Shown: positions 24,712 to 35,726, counted from the first letter of the stretch. The stretch is DNA of 60,458 nucleotides from Saprospiraceae bacterium (GCA_022842725.1 JALHOZ010000026.1:1-60458); one strand, 5' to 3'. Notes: generated from the sequence alone by a model not told the origin. Translations and numbers: made by a program.

Positions 24712-25227
24712 TTATTCTTCTTCGTTTGAAACAGGAGCTACTACAGGAGCAGGAGGAGGGGTAACTACAGGTGGTTCTGCAACTACAGGTTTTTCTGCAA
24801 CTACAGGTTTTTCTGCAACTACTGGGGCAGGTGCCGGTGCTACGGGAGCAACAACATCTCCATCAACTTTTTTCTTCTCCTTCTTCTTGTAAGAAGTAAT
24901 TTTGCCTGTTCTTCTATCGTCGTTATACTTAACACCATATTTGTCAAGTTTAACACTAAGATGACGAATAATTCTTTCATCACGTCTCAGTGCCAATTCC
25001 AATTTGGCAATGATTCCGCCTGTTAAAGAACTGAATTCAATACAATAATAAACGCCTGATGTTCTTTTGTTGATCGGGTAAGCCAACTGCTTTAAACCCA
25101 TTTCGTTTACATGCACTATCTGACATTCATTGTCCTTTAATAATGATTCGTAAACTTTAGCTGTCGATTTTATTTCATCACCTGACAGAACGGGATCGAT
25201 GATGAAATTAACTTCATAATGATTCAT
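24712..25227 (-). CDS. rpsF: 30S ribosomal protein S6 with extended Ala/Pro/Val-rich tail
   Basis: The first ~110 residues are a normal S6: MNHYEVNFIIDPVLS, then LKQLAYPINKRTSGVYY and LRRDERIIRHL. The chain is 171 residues long, about 50-60 more than usual. The extra C-terminal part is low complexity, with the repeated unit VVAEKP (three copies with variation), flanked by APAPAPVV and PPPAPVV, and an acidic NEEE end. The preceding KKKEKKK patch is basic. It is co-transcribed with rpsR and rplI. Confidence 0.95.
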   Translation of the reverse strand: MNHYEVNFIIDPVLSGDEIKSTAKVYESLLKDNECQIVHVNEMGLKQLAYPINKRTSGVYYCIEFSSLTGGIIAKLELALRRDERIIRHLSVKLDKYGVKYNDDRRTGKITSYKKKEKKKVDGDVVAPVAPAPAPVVAEKPVVAEKPVVAEPPVVTPPPAPVVAPVSNEEE

Positions 25228-25282
25228 ACGTGAAGTAAATTAATTATAATGTTGGAAAATAAATGTTTTTTGCAAAAAAAAA

Positions 25283-25648
25283 TTACGCATTTGCGTTTGG
25301 CGTATATCTTCTTTCTTTGATTTTTGCCTTTTTACCGGTCAAAGCTCTCAGATAATAAAGTTTTGCTCTTCTTACTTTACCTCTCTTCAACACTTCGATT
25401 TCGGCGATTGCCGGTGAAGAAAAAGGAATAATCCTTTCCACTCCTACCCCGTTCGAGATTTTTCTGACGGTAAATGTTTTGGTTGCACCTGTACCTTTGA
25501 TTTGTATAACGTCACCTCTGAATATCTGGATTCTTTCTTTAGAACCTTCAATAATTTTGTAGCTGACTGCTATATTATCGCCGGGTCTAAAAGAAGGAAG
25601 TTCTTTTTTGGGTGTCAATTGTTCGTGAACATAATTGATAAGATCCAT
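25283..25648 (-). CDS. rplS: 50S ribosomal protein L19
   Basis: The 121-residue protein has the L19 pattern: [58 protein letters not shown] (parts shown). It lies 55 bases upstream of rpsF on the same strand. The usual trmD neighbour is not present. It has its own -7 box TATCTTTG. Confidence 0.97.
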   Translation of the reverse strand: MDLINYVHEQLTPKKELPSFRPGDNIAVSYKIIEGSKERIQIFRGDVIQIKGTGATKTFTVRKISNGVGVERIIPFSSPAIAEIEVLKRGKVRRAKLYYLRALTGKKAKIKERRYTPNANA

Positions 25649-25680
25649 ACGAATTATTATTTATTTTTTGAATTGGAGCG

Positions 25681-25688
25681 CAAAGATA
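25681..25688 (-). promoter_or_regulatory. Putative -7 promoter element of rplS and the ribosomal gene run
   Basis: The minus strand reads TATCTTTG, a full match to TAnnTTTG. It lies 33 bases before the rplS ATG, giving a leader of about 27 bases. Confidence 0.55.
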
Positions 25689-25738
25689 ACATAAATACAC
25701 ATTATATTGTATGTGTAACCTACTTTTTTTTCAGATAA

Positions 25739-27991
25739 TCAGCGAATTAACGTTACCTGACCCTCTTTTTCGACCAATTCTCCGCGGGCAGTGATATATT
25801 TTGCCTTAAAAATATACACACCGGATGGACATACCACACCTTCGTTATCAACGTTTCCGTTCCATCCGATCTCTGCGTTTTGTGTAGAAAATATTTTTTC
25901 GCCCCACCGGTTCCATACCGAGAGTTCGTATGCGTCTATATTACTAAAATACCCTTTCGGAAAAAATGAATCGTTCAGACCATCACCGTTGGGTGTAAAT
26001 GCATTCGGAAAAAATACAAGAACAATCGGTGAGATGTCTATAACAACAATCGCCGTATCTGTACATCCCGACATGTGCCTTACAATTTGCCTGACTTCTA
26101 CCATTCCGGAATCTCTGAACGTAAAGGTTGGATTTTGCAACAGGGAAATGCCGGATTCTCCAAATTCCCATAACCAACCGGAACTTCCTGAGGACTCGTC
26201 AATAAATGTAACTGTATTGTTAAAAATGGTCGGCTCATCAGGTGTAAATGAAAAACCTGCTTCCGGTTTATCCAAAATGGTGATCCAGTCCCTGAAAGTC
26301 TGTCCGGTCCTGCACCCTATCGGAGAAACAATCTCCAATTCGACCGTATAAAGTCCGACGTTGTCATAAATATGACGCGGACTTATTTCGTTACTGATCT
26401 GACCGTCGCCAAATTTCCATGTGATATTGTAGGTTTCATCTATGGGTTGTGACAAGTTTTCAAAAAAGATCTCACCGGGCCTGCAACCGACAAAATTATC
26501 CGGTTCCACAATGATTAAACCGGGAACTGGAAAATAGGAAACTGTTTTTTGAATGGTATCTTTACATCCGTCAAGGTCGGTTACCAACAAACGAACATTC
26601 TTATTTCCGGGTGTACTAAACAGATATTGATGGTTTTGTAAATCAATATTTTCATCCTCCAAAACCCAGTCCCAGATTTGTACCGGTCCCGATTCACTGA
26701 ATGACAAATCTGTAAAATCGACTTCTCCTGCCACACAGGTATCATAGTCAAACATAAAATCTGCCTTTATTCCGGGAAATACATTTACAGTTATATCAAC
26801 GGAATCTTTACAATTATCTGCATTGATCAGGTTTTTATTCAAGATCATTTTGCCCCGGTAGGTGCCATTTTCAGGAAATTCAAACTTCAAATCCCTGGTA
26901 TTGACGACCGTATTCACTCCCTGAATCTCAAAAATCCAGTCGTAAGACTCAATTTTTTCTTCCAACTCACTCAGATTGATCAATTCTATATTTTTTGTTC
27001 CGCACAAATTAATCACACCCGTATCATTATTCCAACCTTCCCCGTCTATAGCCGCTTCTACTGCTCTGGCGCAATTAACCACATTAAACTGAAAATCACG
27101 TTGGACAATACTTAATAATTCACCATTTCGAAATTCCTTTATACATACACCCACAACATATTGACCTGAAAAAGTAGGTCTCCCCGTGATAATTCCTGTA
27201 ATCGGGTTGATATTAACTACCGGATTACCTGCCATGGGTGCAAAAAAACTATAAACGGGCAATCTAAAAGTTACCTGATTAAATGGTGGCGGACAATTAG
27301 CCGGATCCGGTGTAACCCCAATACAAGAAAATGCATCGCTTCCGACACCTTCTTTACCCCCGGCTGTCAATGGTGCACAGAACTCATAAACCAATTGATC
27401 GCCATCAGCATCGGTACCTCCGTGATCAAAATCTATAAATTCGTTATTACAGATAACCACGGGCGGAAAATCATTAAACGTAGGGCTGCTGTTGCACGAG
27501 CTTTGCGCCAAAGGGGTAATAATCACCGTAAAAGCGGCTCCTGTATCTCCCGGATTTACCAGATTTGAAATCGTATTGTTCCTGCAACATCGCTGATAAG
27601 CTATCATGTAGGATTCTGTAGCAGAAACCGGAAGCCTGACATCAAATTCATAAATTCCTCTTTCGACCCTCAGGTTGGTAGGAGCTATCAAACAAGGATT
27701 AGGATTATTGATGGGTATTACTTCTACATTTTTAACATTTTGCCGGTCAATAGCTGTATAAAACCTCCAGTTATTATTATTACCTGCAAAAATCCCGAAC
27801 TTGGCATCATTATCAAAGGGAGCACCCATGCTGAGCGCATCTCTGTACATGGTAAATGTAACCCGCAGTAATACATTATCACCAGTTCTGCCCAAACACC
27901 TGTAAGTTACATCTCCTCCAACAATGTGCAGTGCCGATCCAAAAAACGGAAGTGACAACAAAAACAACAGGATGTAAATCTTTTTTAACAA
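25739..27991 (-). CDS. PKD-domain surface protein with T9SS type B (CHU_C) sorting domain, paralog 1
   Basis: This 750-residue secreted protein has a signal peptide at about 1-20 (ending FGSA). Then comes a conserved N-terminal module starting HIVGGDVTYRCLG, with cysteine-rich blocks (AYQRCCRN, CNSSP). Several PKD/immunoglobulin-like repeats follow (YDWIFEIQG, WDWVLEDE, ITWKFGDG, WLWEFGESG). The C-terminus is a gliding-motility-associated/T9SS type B domain: FPNAFTPNGDGLNDSF, YELSVWNRWGEKIF and CPSGVYIFKAKY. It should be carried to the surface by T9SS, probably for adhesion or gliding. It is a tandem paralog of the gene upstream (77-base gap), with the same domain order. Confidence 0.88.
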   Translation of the reverse strand: MLKKIYILLFLLSLPFFGSALHIVGGDVTYRCLGRTGDNVLLRVTFTMYRDALSMGAPFDNDAKFGIFAGNNNNWRFYTAIDRQNVKNVEVIPINNPNPCLIAPTNLRVERGIYEFDVRLPVSATESYMIAYQRCCRNNTISNLVNPGDTGAAFTVIITPLAQSSCNSSPTFNDFPPVVICNNEFIDFDHGGTDADGDQLVYEFCAPLTAGGKEGVGSDAFSCIGVTPDPANCPPPFNQVTFRLPVYSFFAPMAGNPVVNINPITGIITGRPTFSGQYVVGVCIKEFRNGELLSIVQRDFQFNVVNCARAVEAAIDGEGWNNDTGVINLCGTKNIELINLSELEEKIESYDWIFEIQGVNTVVNTRDLKFEFPENGTYRGKMILNKNLINADNCKDSVDITVNVFPGIKADFMFDYDTCVAGEVDFTDLSFSESGPVQIWDWVLEDENIDLQNHQYLFSTPGNKNVRLLVTDLDGCKDTIQKTVSYFPVPGLIIVEPDNFVGCRPGEIFFENLSQPIDETYNITWKFGDGQISNEISPRHIYDNVGLYTVELEIVSPIGCRTGQTFRDWITILDKPEAGFSFTPDEPTIFNNTVTFIDESSGSSGWLWEFGESGISLLQNPTFTFRDSGMVEVRQIVRHMSGCTDTAIVVIDISPIVLVFFPNAFTPNGDGLNDSFFPKGYFSNIDAYELSVWNRWGEKIFSTQNAEIGWNGNVDNEGVVCPSGVYIFKAKYITARGELVEKEGQVTLIR

Positions 27992-28068
27992 AACGTAATA
28001 GTTATATGAATAAAGAACACTCTTTTTTGAATTTTGTTATGCCATTACTGATTTTTTGTAAGGAAATG

Positions 28069-30333
28069 TCACTTAATCAACAAAAAGTATCCTGATTTTT
28101 GGATTATTTTCCCTCTGGGTTCTGTAAAATTCAGTTTATACAGATAATTTCCCGCCGGAGAATCCACTTCTCCCCATTTTCCGTCCCATCCGGTTTCCAT
28201 GTCATTTGACATAAAAATATTGTCTCCCCATCGGTTGTAAATCGACATTTCATAGGATTTTATTCCTTTGAAAAATCCAACAGGCATAAATTCATCGTTG
28301 AGACCATCTTTATTGGGTGTGAAAGCATCAGGCATGAACAGTGTTATTAATGGCTCCACATCTATAGTTACATCTGCGGTATCACTACAGCCAAACTGAT
28401 TGATCGCTACTTGTCTGATGATGTGAATGCCGGTATCTTTCATCGTAAAAACCGGCTCATTTTCAAATGATGCGATGACATTGTCGATATACCACTGACT
28501 CGAGACACTACCTTCCGAAACATTGGTGGTAGTCACCTGATTCGAAAAATTTGATAAACTATCCGGACTGGTTAAAAATCCGGCTATGGGATTAGGATGA
28601 ATCTGAATGACCTTTTCAAATACTTTTTTTGTCACACAACCTATCGGTGAAACTATTTGCAAACTGACATCATACGTCCCAACTTCATCAAATTTTGCTT
28701 CAGGCGAAAAGAGATTACTGGTGTCTTTATCCCCAAAAATCCATTGGATTTTATAGGTCTCATCCACAGGTTTTGAAAGATTATTAAATCCAATCGACGC
28801 CGGAACACAAGCTTCTGTCTCATCAGGTTGAAGGATTAACAAAGCAGGAACAGGTGACCAATTGATTGTTTGCTCTAAGGTATCTTTGCATAAATTACTG
28901 TCTGAAATCTCAAGTTTTACCATATTTACGCCTGTTTTTGGCAACAAAACAACAGGACTTGTTTCTGAAGAAACTAAATTTTCTTCTACAAACCAACCTA
29001 CAGAAGTAAGCGGACCGGCTCCAACAAAAGAGGTATTGATAAATTGTACCGGACCGGCCACACATGTATCATATTGAAAATCAAAATCAGATTTTACCTC
29101 AGGTAAAATATCTACCCGAATGACCAGTGAATCTTTACAACCAACCAGTTTATTTAAAACCAATTTTCCAAAAAAGCTACCTCTGTCAGGGACCAAAGCT
29201 CTTGCATTTCTTTGGGTTGAACGGAAAATGGTATCTTTTAGATACAATTCCCAATCGTAAGAATTTATAGCTGTACCCCCAAGAGAAAGATTTTGTAATG
29301 TAATATTGCCGGGTTCGCAGGATCTGATGATAAATGTATCATTTTGAATAATATTGGCAGCAATTCTGGGTGTCACCACTCTGGAACATTGCTGAACATT
29401 AAACTGAAAATCTCTTTGGGTTGAAGAAAGTAATATACCGTTTCGATATTCCTTGATACATACACCCACCACAAATTGGCCTGTTATGCGCGGTGTTCCT
29501 GTAATTAAGCCGGTCTGAGGATGAATACCTACCACAGGATCTCCTGCCATAGGTCTGGAAAAACTAAAACCCGGAAGTAAAAAATTAACGGTTTTAAATG
29601 GAGGAAGACAATTAGGAGGAAAAGGTATAACTCCTCTGCAATCGTTTGTATTTAACTGACCACCTGAACTCAGCGGACTGCAAAATTCATATACAATCTG
29701 ATCATTTTCAGCATCAGTAGCCGAATGATCAAAGGTCAAGGGCTCGTTGACACATAAAATGACCGGCGGAAACCCGGTGAAGGAGGGACTGTTATTACAG
29801 GTTTGTTGGGCCAGAGCCGAAATAGTAATGGTAAATGCTGCTCCTGCATCATCAGGATTAAACAAATTAGAGATGGTTGGATTACGACAACATCTCTGAT
29901 AAGCTATCATATACGTCTGATTGATCACCGGTAGCCAAACGGTAAACTCATATGTACCTTCTTCCACACCCAGATTCGGCGGTACAATAATACATGGATC
30001 ATCGTTGTTTGGTGGAACTTCTTTTATATCTTTTACATTAACCTGAACTAACCTGACATAATCCCAGACATTATTTCCGATTTCTCTGTAAATACCAAAA
30101 CGTGCGGAAAAATCAAAATTGGCGCCATTGGATTCGCTGTCCCGATACATTTTACAAATCACCCTGTACTGAACACTGTCATTTGTACTGTTTTTACCCA
30201 GACAAATATACCTCATGTCACCTCCGATGATGTGCCGTGTGTGGGCTGTGTTTATTCCATCCAACCCCAAAACGGAAAAAATGGCCCAAAGGACAATTTT
30301 ATAATATAATATGGTCTTATTCAACTTTACCAT
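28069..30333 (-). CDS. PKD-domain surface protein with T9SS type B (CHU_C) sorting domain, paralog 2
   Basis: This is a tandem paralog of the 25,739 gene. It has the same N-terminal module (HIIGGDMRYICLG; AYQRCCRNPTISNLFN), matching PKD-like repeats (YDWELYL, IQWIFGDKD) and a C-terminal type B sorting domain (MPDAFTPNKDGLNDEF, MSIYNRWGDNIF, AGNYLYKLNF). The frame opens at ATG 30,354, but ATG 30,333 (MVKLNKTILYYKIVLW) gives the more compact signal peptide. Either start overlaps the rimO 3' end, so the gene is translationally coupled to rimO. Confidence 0.85.
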   Translation of the reverse strand: MVKLNKTILYYKIVLWAIFSVLGLDGINTAHTRHIIGGDMRYICLGKNSTNDSVQYRVICKMYRDSESNGANFDFSARFGIYREIGNNVWDYVRLVQVNVKDIKEVPPNNDDPCIIVPPNLGVEEGTYEFTVWLPVINQTYMIAYQRCCRNPTISNLFNPDDAGAAFTITISALAQQTCNNSPSFTGFPPVILCVNEPLTFDHSATDAENDQIVYEFCSPLSSGGQLNTNDCRGVIPFPPNCLPPFKTVNFLLPGFSFSRPMAGDPVVGIHPQTGLITGTPRITGQFVVGVCIKEYRNGILLSSTQRDFQFNVQQCSRVVTPRIAANIIQNDTFIIRSCEPGNITLQNLSLGGTAINSYDWELYLKDTIFRSTQRNARALVPDRGSFFGKLVLNKLVGCKDSLVIRVDILPEVKSDFDFQYDTCVAGPVQFINTSFVGAGPLTSVGWFVEENLVSSETSPVVLLPKTGVNMVKLEISDSNLCKDTLEQTINWSPVPALLILQPDETEACVPASIGFNNLSKPVDETYKIQWIFGDKDTSNLFSPEAKFDEVGTYDVSLQIVSPIGCVTKKVFEKVIQIHPNPIAGFLTSPDSLSNFSNQVTTTNVSEGSVSSQWYIDNVIASFENEPVFTMKDTGIHIIRQVAINQFGCSDTADVTIDVEPLITLFMPDAFTPNKDGLNDEFMPVGFFKGIKSYEMSIYNRWGDNIFMSNDMETGWDGKWGEVDSPAGNYLYKLNFTEPRGKIIQKSGYFLLIK

Positions 30334-31624
30334 ACAAATCATAGTCTTCCGCATTTGTAATGGTAGCCGTTACAAAATCACCAATCCTGAAGTAATTTGA
30401 ACTTGCATCTATCAAGACTTCATTATCTACTTCAGGTGAATCATATTCTGTTCTGCCAATGTAGTATTCACCCTCCTTTCTGTCAATTAACACTTTTAGG
30501 GTCTTGCCTACTAAAGACTGATTTTTTTTGAATGAAATATCTTGTTGTATTTCCATGATACGGTTTGCCCGGTTTTGTTTTACTTCCGCTGAAACATTGT
30601 CTTCCAAAAGATAGGCCGATGTATCCTCTTCATGAGAATATTGAAAAACACCTACTCTTTCAAACTCCATTTCCTCAACAAATGTACACAATTCTTCAAA
30701 CTCCTGTTCTGTTTCACCCGGAAAACCAACCAGAAATGTCGTGCGTATTCTAATTTCGGGTACAATTTCTCTGGCAGTTTGTATTAATTTTTTTTGTTCT
30801 TCACGTGTAGTTTGCCTTTTCATTCTTTCCAACACCGTATCTGAGGCATGTTGTAATGGAATATCAAGGTAGTTACACACCTTAGGTTGTGCTGCCATTG
30901 TATGTAATATTTCCATAGGAAATTTGTTGGGATAAGCATAATGTAACCTGACCCATTCTATGCCTTCGATTTCACATAATGCATCCAATAATTCGGGCAA
31001 CATTCGTTTTTTGTACAAATCCAATCCGTAATAAGTGAGTTCCTGGGCTATTAAAACCAACTCTTTTACGCCGATTCGTGCCATTTGGCGTGCTTCAGCC
31101 ACCAATTTTTCGATAGGTTTTGATATATGTTTGCCCCGCATGAGCGGAATGGCACAAAACGAACAGGTTCTGTTGCAGCCTTCACTGATCTTTAAATATA
31201 CAAAGTGTCCCGGCGTGGTCAATAACTTTTCGCCTACCAGATCATGTTTGTAATCAGCATTCAGTCTTGATAAAAGTCCCGGAAGTTCCATGGTTCCAAA
31301 ATAGGCATCTACTTCAGGAATTTCAGTCTCCAAATCATCTTTATACCTTTGTGACAGACAACCTGTTACATAAAGTTTTTCGATTTCACCTTTAGATTTT
31401 AAATCTGCATATTGGATTATGGTATCTATAGACTCCTGTTTTGCCAGATCGATAAACCCGCAGGTATTAATGACTATAATGTTGGCCGGTTCCACTGACT
31501 CATGTGAAACATCCACTCCACTGGCCGACAATTGGCTCATTAACACTTCGGAATCTGCCAGGTTTTTTGAACATCCCAGCGTTATCACATTTACTTTATC
31601 CTGTTGAATCTTTTTTGTCTTCAT
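30317..31624 (-). CDS. rimO: Ribosomal protein S12 methylthiotransferase RimO
   Basis: This radical-SAM enzyme adds a methylthio group to an Asp of ribosomal protein S12. The N-terminal MTTase domain has VITLGCSKNLADSEV (first cluster Cys). The radical-SAM motif is CNRTCSFCAIPLMRG (Cys-x3-Cys-x2-Cys), and IPLMRG is typical of RimO rather than MiaB. GFPGETEQEFEEL and a C-terminal TRAM domain (GKTLKVLIDRKEGEYYIGRT, in parts) follow. The frame also opens at a TTG at 31,642, but that TTG is part of a TATCTTTG -7 box, so ATG 31,624 (MKTKK) is chosen. Confidence 0.93.
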   Translation of the reverse strand: MKTKKIQQDKVNVITLGCSKNLADSEVLMSQLSASGVDVSHESVEPANIIVINTCGFIDLAKQESIDTIIQYADLKSKGEIEKLYVTGCLSQRYKDDLETEIPEVDAYFGTMELPGLLSRLNADYKHDLVGEKLLTTPGHFVYLKISEGCNRTCSFCAIPLMRGKHISKPIEKLVAEARQMARIGVKELVLIAQELTYYGLDLYKKRMLPELLDALCEIEGIEWVRLHYAYPNKFPMEILHTMAAQPKVCNYLDIPLQHASDTVLERMKRQTTREEQKKLIQTAREIVPEIRIRTTFLVGFPGETEQEFEELCTFVEEMEFERVGVFQYSHEEDTSAYLLEDNVSAEVKQNRANRIMEIQQDISFKKNQSLVGKTLKVLIDRKEGEYYIGRTEYDSPEVDNEVLIDASSNYFRIGDFVTATITNAEDYDLYGKVE

Positions 31625-31639
31625 ATCTACATCAAAGGA

Positions 31640-31647
31640 CAAAGATA
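31640..31647 (-). promoter_or_regulatory. Putative -7 promoter element of the rimO-PKD protein operon
   Basis: The minus strand reads TATCTTTG. It lies 16 bases before the rimO ATG at 31,624 and contains the TTG that an ORF caller could mistake for a start. No strong -33 element is visible. Confidence 0.5.
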
Positions 31648-31825
31648 TACAAATTTTGTTTAGTGGTCATAGTGGAAATATAACCTTCGCTGAGAGGTAA
31701 GGTCCGATCACAGAAGCTTTGGTCTAAGTAATTGATATCTGAAAGATAAGGATTTACATTCACCCGGGTATTAAAAAAACCAGGTAAAAAAAAGCTACAT
31801 GTAAAATACAAGAAGGGAACATGTA

Positions 31826-31860
31826 TAAAAAAAGGCCTGAAGTAAAACTAACAGGCCTTT
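31826..31860 (-). terminator. Intrinsic terminator of sucD
   Basis: AAAGGCCTG (31,831-31,839) and CAGGCCTTT (31,852-31,860) form a perfect 9-bp stem with a 12-base loop. On the minus strand the stem runs directly into a T-run (complement of A's at 31,826-31,833). It lies 9 bases after the sucD stop. Confidence 0.85.
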
Positions 31861-31868
31861 TGTATTAT

Positions 31869-32744
31869 TTAAAGTCCGAGAACTTTTCGCATGGTTTCTC
31901 CGATATCTGCCGGCGAATGAACAACATGAATTCCACATTCGGCCATAATTTTCATTTTGGCTTCTGCTGTATCGTCGTGTCCTCCGACGATGGCACCGGC
32001 ATGACCCATTGTACGTCCTTTGGGTGCTGTCTGTCCGGCAATAAAACCCACAACCGGTTTTTTATTTCCTGTTGACAATATATATTTAGCGGCGTTAGCT
32101 TCGTAATTACCACCGATTTCACCAATCATGACAATACCGTCCGTTTCGGGGTCTTCCATCAATAATTTTACGGCATCTTTAGTTGGCGTACCTACTATCG
32201 GATCACCTCCGATACCTATCGCCGTAGAAATGCCCATTCCTGCTTTTACAATCTGATCAGCAGCTTCATAAGTCAGGGTTCCTGATTTTGAAACCACACC
32301 GATCCTGCCTTTTTTAAATACAAAACCCGGCATAATCCCTACTTTGGCTTCATCCGGTGTAATAATTCCCGGACAATTCGGACCAATCAGGGTACAATCA
32401 TATTTTTCAATGTATGCTTTGGTTTTTACCATGTCCTGTACCGGAATTCCTTCCGTAATACAAACGATAACTTTGATTCCCGCCTCTGCTGCTTCCATGA
32501 TGGCATCTGCCGCAAATCCAGGTGGAACAAAAATGATACTGGTGTTGGCTTCTGCCTGAACTACAGCATCTCGTACTGTATTAAAAACCGGTTTTCCCAG
32601 ATGTTCAGTGCCTCCTTTTCCCGGAGTAACGCCACCTACAACATTGGTTCCGTATTCAATCATTTGTTCGGCGTGAAAAGTTCCTTCCTTTCCTGTAAAA
32701 CCCTGAACTATAATTCTGGAATTTTTATTGACTAATACACTCAT
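31869..32744 (-). CDS. sucD: Succinyl-CoA ligase alpha subunit
   Basis: This is a 291-residue TCA-cycle enzyme subunit. [16 protein letters not shown] forms the CoA-binding Rossmann start. The phosphohistidine is H248 in [20 protein letters not shown] and [13 protein letters not shown] are family signatures. The beta subunit sucC is not in the window; separated sucC/sucD is common in Bacteroidota. It has its own promoter candidate and terminator, so it is probably a single-gene unit. Confidence 0.96.
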   Translation of the reverse strand: MSVLVNKNSRIIVQGFTGKEGTFHAEQMIEYGTNVVGGVTPGKGGTEHLGKPVFNTVRDAVVQAEANTSIIFVPPGFAADAIMEAAEAGIKVIVCITEGIPVQDMVKTKAYIEKYDCTLIGPNCPGIITPDEAKVGIMPGFVFKKGRIGVVSKSGTLTYEAADQIVKAGMGISTAIGIGGDPIVGTPTKDAVKLLMEDPETDGIVMIGEIGGNYEANAAKYILSTGNKKPVVGFIAGQTAPKGRTMGHAGAIVGGHDDTAEAKMKIMAECGIHVVHSPADIGETMRKVLGL

Positions 32745-32781
32745 GAATATTAACTTAAATGGTCTGATTAATATGAAGGCA

Positions 32782-32789
32782 CAAAACTA
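32782..32789 (-). promoter_or_regulatory. Putative -7 promoter element of sucD
   Basis: The minus strand reads TAGTTTTG, matching TAnnTTTG, 38 bases before the sucD ATG in the 85-base gap after the DivIC-like gene. Confidence 0.5.
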
Positions 32790-32829
32790 ATATTTTGTAC
32801 ACTGGTTTTCTAGTAAGCTGCCTGTTAAT

Positions 32830-33156
32830 TTACTTTTTTTCTTTCCTGATGAGCACAATCTCTTCATTGGGCTTGTGCATCAGGTGTTTTTCTCTGGCAA
32901 ACTTCTCGTGGTCTGACTCCAAATCCTTTTTGTCAAGCTGCGCTTGTTGGATTTTTTCTTCATACGTGGATTTTTCTTCCTCCAGTTTATGTATGATGCC
33001 TGTCAGTTTATTGTATGCAAAAACATTGTATCTGTCCAGAAATAAAATCCAGACCAAAAAAAGAATACTAACGACAGAATATTTGTTGATCCACGAAGAA
33101 GGAACCCCGATCCAGCGGGATAATTCTTTGACGAATCCTTTGTTTTCTTTTTTCAT
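32830..33156 (-). CDS. FtsB/DivIC-family septum formation initiator-like protein
   Basis: This is a 108-residue bitopic membrane protein. A short cytoplasmic N-terminus is followed by one hydrophobic helix (about 27-42, VSILFLVWILFLD) and a heptad-patterned coiled coil (about 55-85, KLEEEKSTYEEKIQQAQLD). The end is REKHLMHKPNEEIVLI, typical of FtsB/DivIC proteins that link FtsL and FtsQ/DivIB in the divisome. Placement directly after enolase (gap 17) is the same as that of ftsB in many bacteria. Confidence 0.85.
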   Translation of the reverse strand: MKKENKGFVKELSRWIGVPSSWINKYSVVSILFLVWILFLDRYNVFAYNKLTGIIHKLEEEKSTYEEKIQQAQLDKKDLESDHEKFAREKHLMHKPNEEIVLIRKEKK

Positions 33157-33173
33157 GACGACCTTATTTGAGA

Positions 33174-34463
<1,290 letters not shown>

Positions 34464-35579
34464 CTAATTATGTTTGGTTTGTTGAATCAATTGAATAAAA
34501 TCGTCAAATAAATATTTTGAATCATGGGGCCCGGGATTAGATTCAGGGTGATATTGAACAGAAAAACCCGGTGTTTTTTTGAGTCTGATCCCTTCTACGG
34601 TGTCATCATTCAGGTTGACATGTGTCAGTTCTACCAAATCGGATTGCAACTTCACATCCTCCATATTGACAGAAAATCCGTGGTTTTGGCTGGTGACCTC
34701 ACATTTTCCCGTTTGGAGATTTTTAACAGGGTGATTTGCCCCTCTGTGACCATTATTCATTTTGTAGGTATGCATGCCGGAAGCAAGAGCCAATAATTGA
34801 TGGCCGAGACAAATACCAAATATGGGTTTACCGGATTGTATCATTTGTTTTACTGTCGCTACCGCATAATCCATACTTGCCGGATCACCCGGTCCGTTGG
34901 ACAAAAAGTATCCGTCTGCCTGAAAAGTTTTGATTTCATCAAAAGAAGTTTTGGCCGGAAAAACCTGAACAAAAGCACCTCTTTCCACCAGACTTCGGAG
35001 AATATTTGTTTTGGTACCGTAATCCATAACGGCTACCCTGATTTTTGATTCAGGATCTCCCAGGCTATATGTTTGTTGGGTTGTAACCTTTGAAGCCAAT
35101 TCCAAACCGTCCATAGAAGGAATATTTTTTAAACGGGCCTTCAATTCTCCAATATCAAATATTTCAGAAGAAATGATACAATTCATGACGCCTTTTTCGC
35201 GAACTTTTCGCACAATGGCACGGGTATCCACGTCATAAATGCAGACAACCTTATTTTCTTCAAAATAGGATTGAATATCGTTGTCTGCCATCGGTCTGTT
35301 GTAATCTTTGGTAAAATTGCGGCATATCAAACCTTCAATCTGAATTTTTTCAGATTCTGTATCTGAATTTTTTACACCGTAATTACCTATGTGAACATTG
35401 GTTGTCAAAAGAATCTGACCATAGTAGGAAGGATCGGTAAATATTTCCTGATATCCTGTCATTCCAGTGTTGAAACAAACTTCTCCACCTGTCGTGCCTT
35501 TGATTCCTGCTGCTTTTCCGTGAAAGACAGAACCATCATCAAACACTAAGATGGCTTCTTTAAGGGGAGTTGTATCCAT
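34464..35579 (-). CDS. carA: Carbamoyl-phosphate synthase small subunit
   Basis: CarA is the glutaminase subunit that supplies ammonia for carbamoyl phosphate (pyrimidines, arginine). The N-terminal domain has FNTGMTGYQEIFTDPSY. The class I amidotransferase domain has the nucleophile Cys in FGICLGHQLLA and the His/Glu pair in VQYHPESNPGP. The frame opens at a TTG (35,606) that overlaps the -7 box TATCTTTG, so ATG 35,579 (MDTTPLKEA) is used. It is the first gene of a carA-eno-divIC-like run; carB is not adjacent. Confidence 0.94.
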   Translation of the reverse strand: MDTTPLKEAILVFDDGSVFHGKAAGIKGTTGGEVCFNTGMTGYQEIFTDPSYYGQILLTTNVHIGNYGVKNSDTESEKIQIEGLICRNFTKDYNRPMADNDIQSYFEENKVVCIYDVDTRAIVRKVREKGVMNCIISSEIFDIGELKARLKNIPSMDGLELASKVTTQQTYSLGDPESKIRVAVMDYGTKTNILRSLVERGAFVQVFPAKTSFDEIKTFQADGYFLSNGPGDPASMDYAVATVKQMIQSGKPIFGICLGHQLLALASGMHTYKMNNGHRGANHPVKNLQTGKCEVTSQNHGFSVNMEDVKLQSDLVELTHVNLNDDTVEGIRLKKTPGFSVQYHPESNPGPHDSKYLFDDFIQLIQQTKHN

Positions 35580-35603
35580 GCCAAAATATTGGTTTATGGA
35601 GGG

Positions 35604-35611
35604 CAAAGATA
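35604..35611 (-). promoter_or_regulatory. Putative -7 promoter element of the carA-eno run
   Basis: The minus strand reads TATCTTTG. The start point would be near 35,598, about 19 bases before the carA ATG at 35,579. Confidence 0.55.
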
Positions 35612-35726
35612 CAAACTATCCTTTCATTTAAAAACTTTACAGGCAATATATTACAAAAAAATAATATTTAAACCCGATAATTTTTTAGTACGTCAAACCG
35701 ACAAATAAAAGTCTTTCAACCAAACT

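Noticed and set aside
24712-24880. Repeat-rich region in the S6 tail as a CRISPR-like or satellite repeat
   Set aside because: The repeats are codon-level (VVAEKP units) inside a continuous reading frame, not spaced DNA repeats.
25791-26351. 186-residue open frame opposite the first PKD protein gene
   Set aside because: It lies entirely inside a well-supported gene on the other strand, has no domain pattern or promoter, and is explained by codon bias of the real gene.
31627-31642. TTG-started N-terminal extension of RimO
   Set aside because: The TTG is part of the -7 promoter box TATCTTTG, so it would not be in the message.
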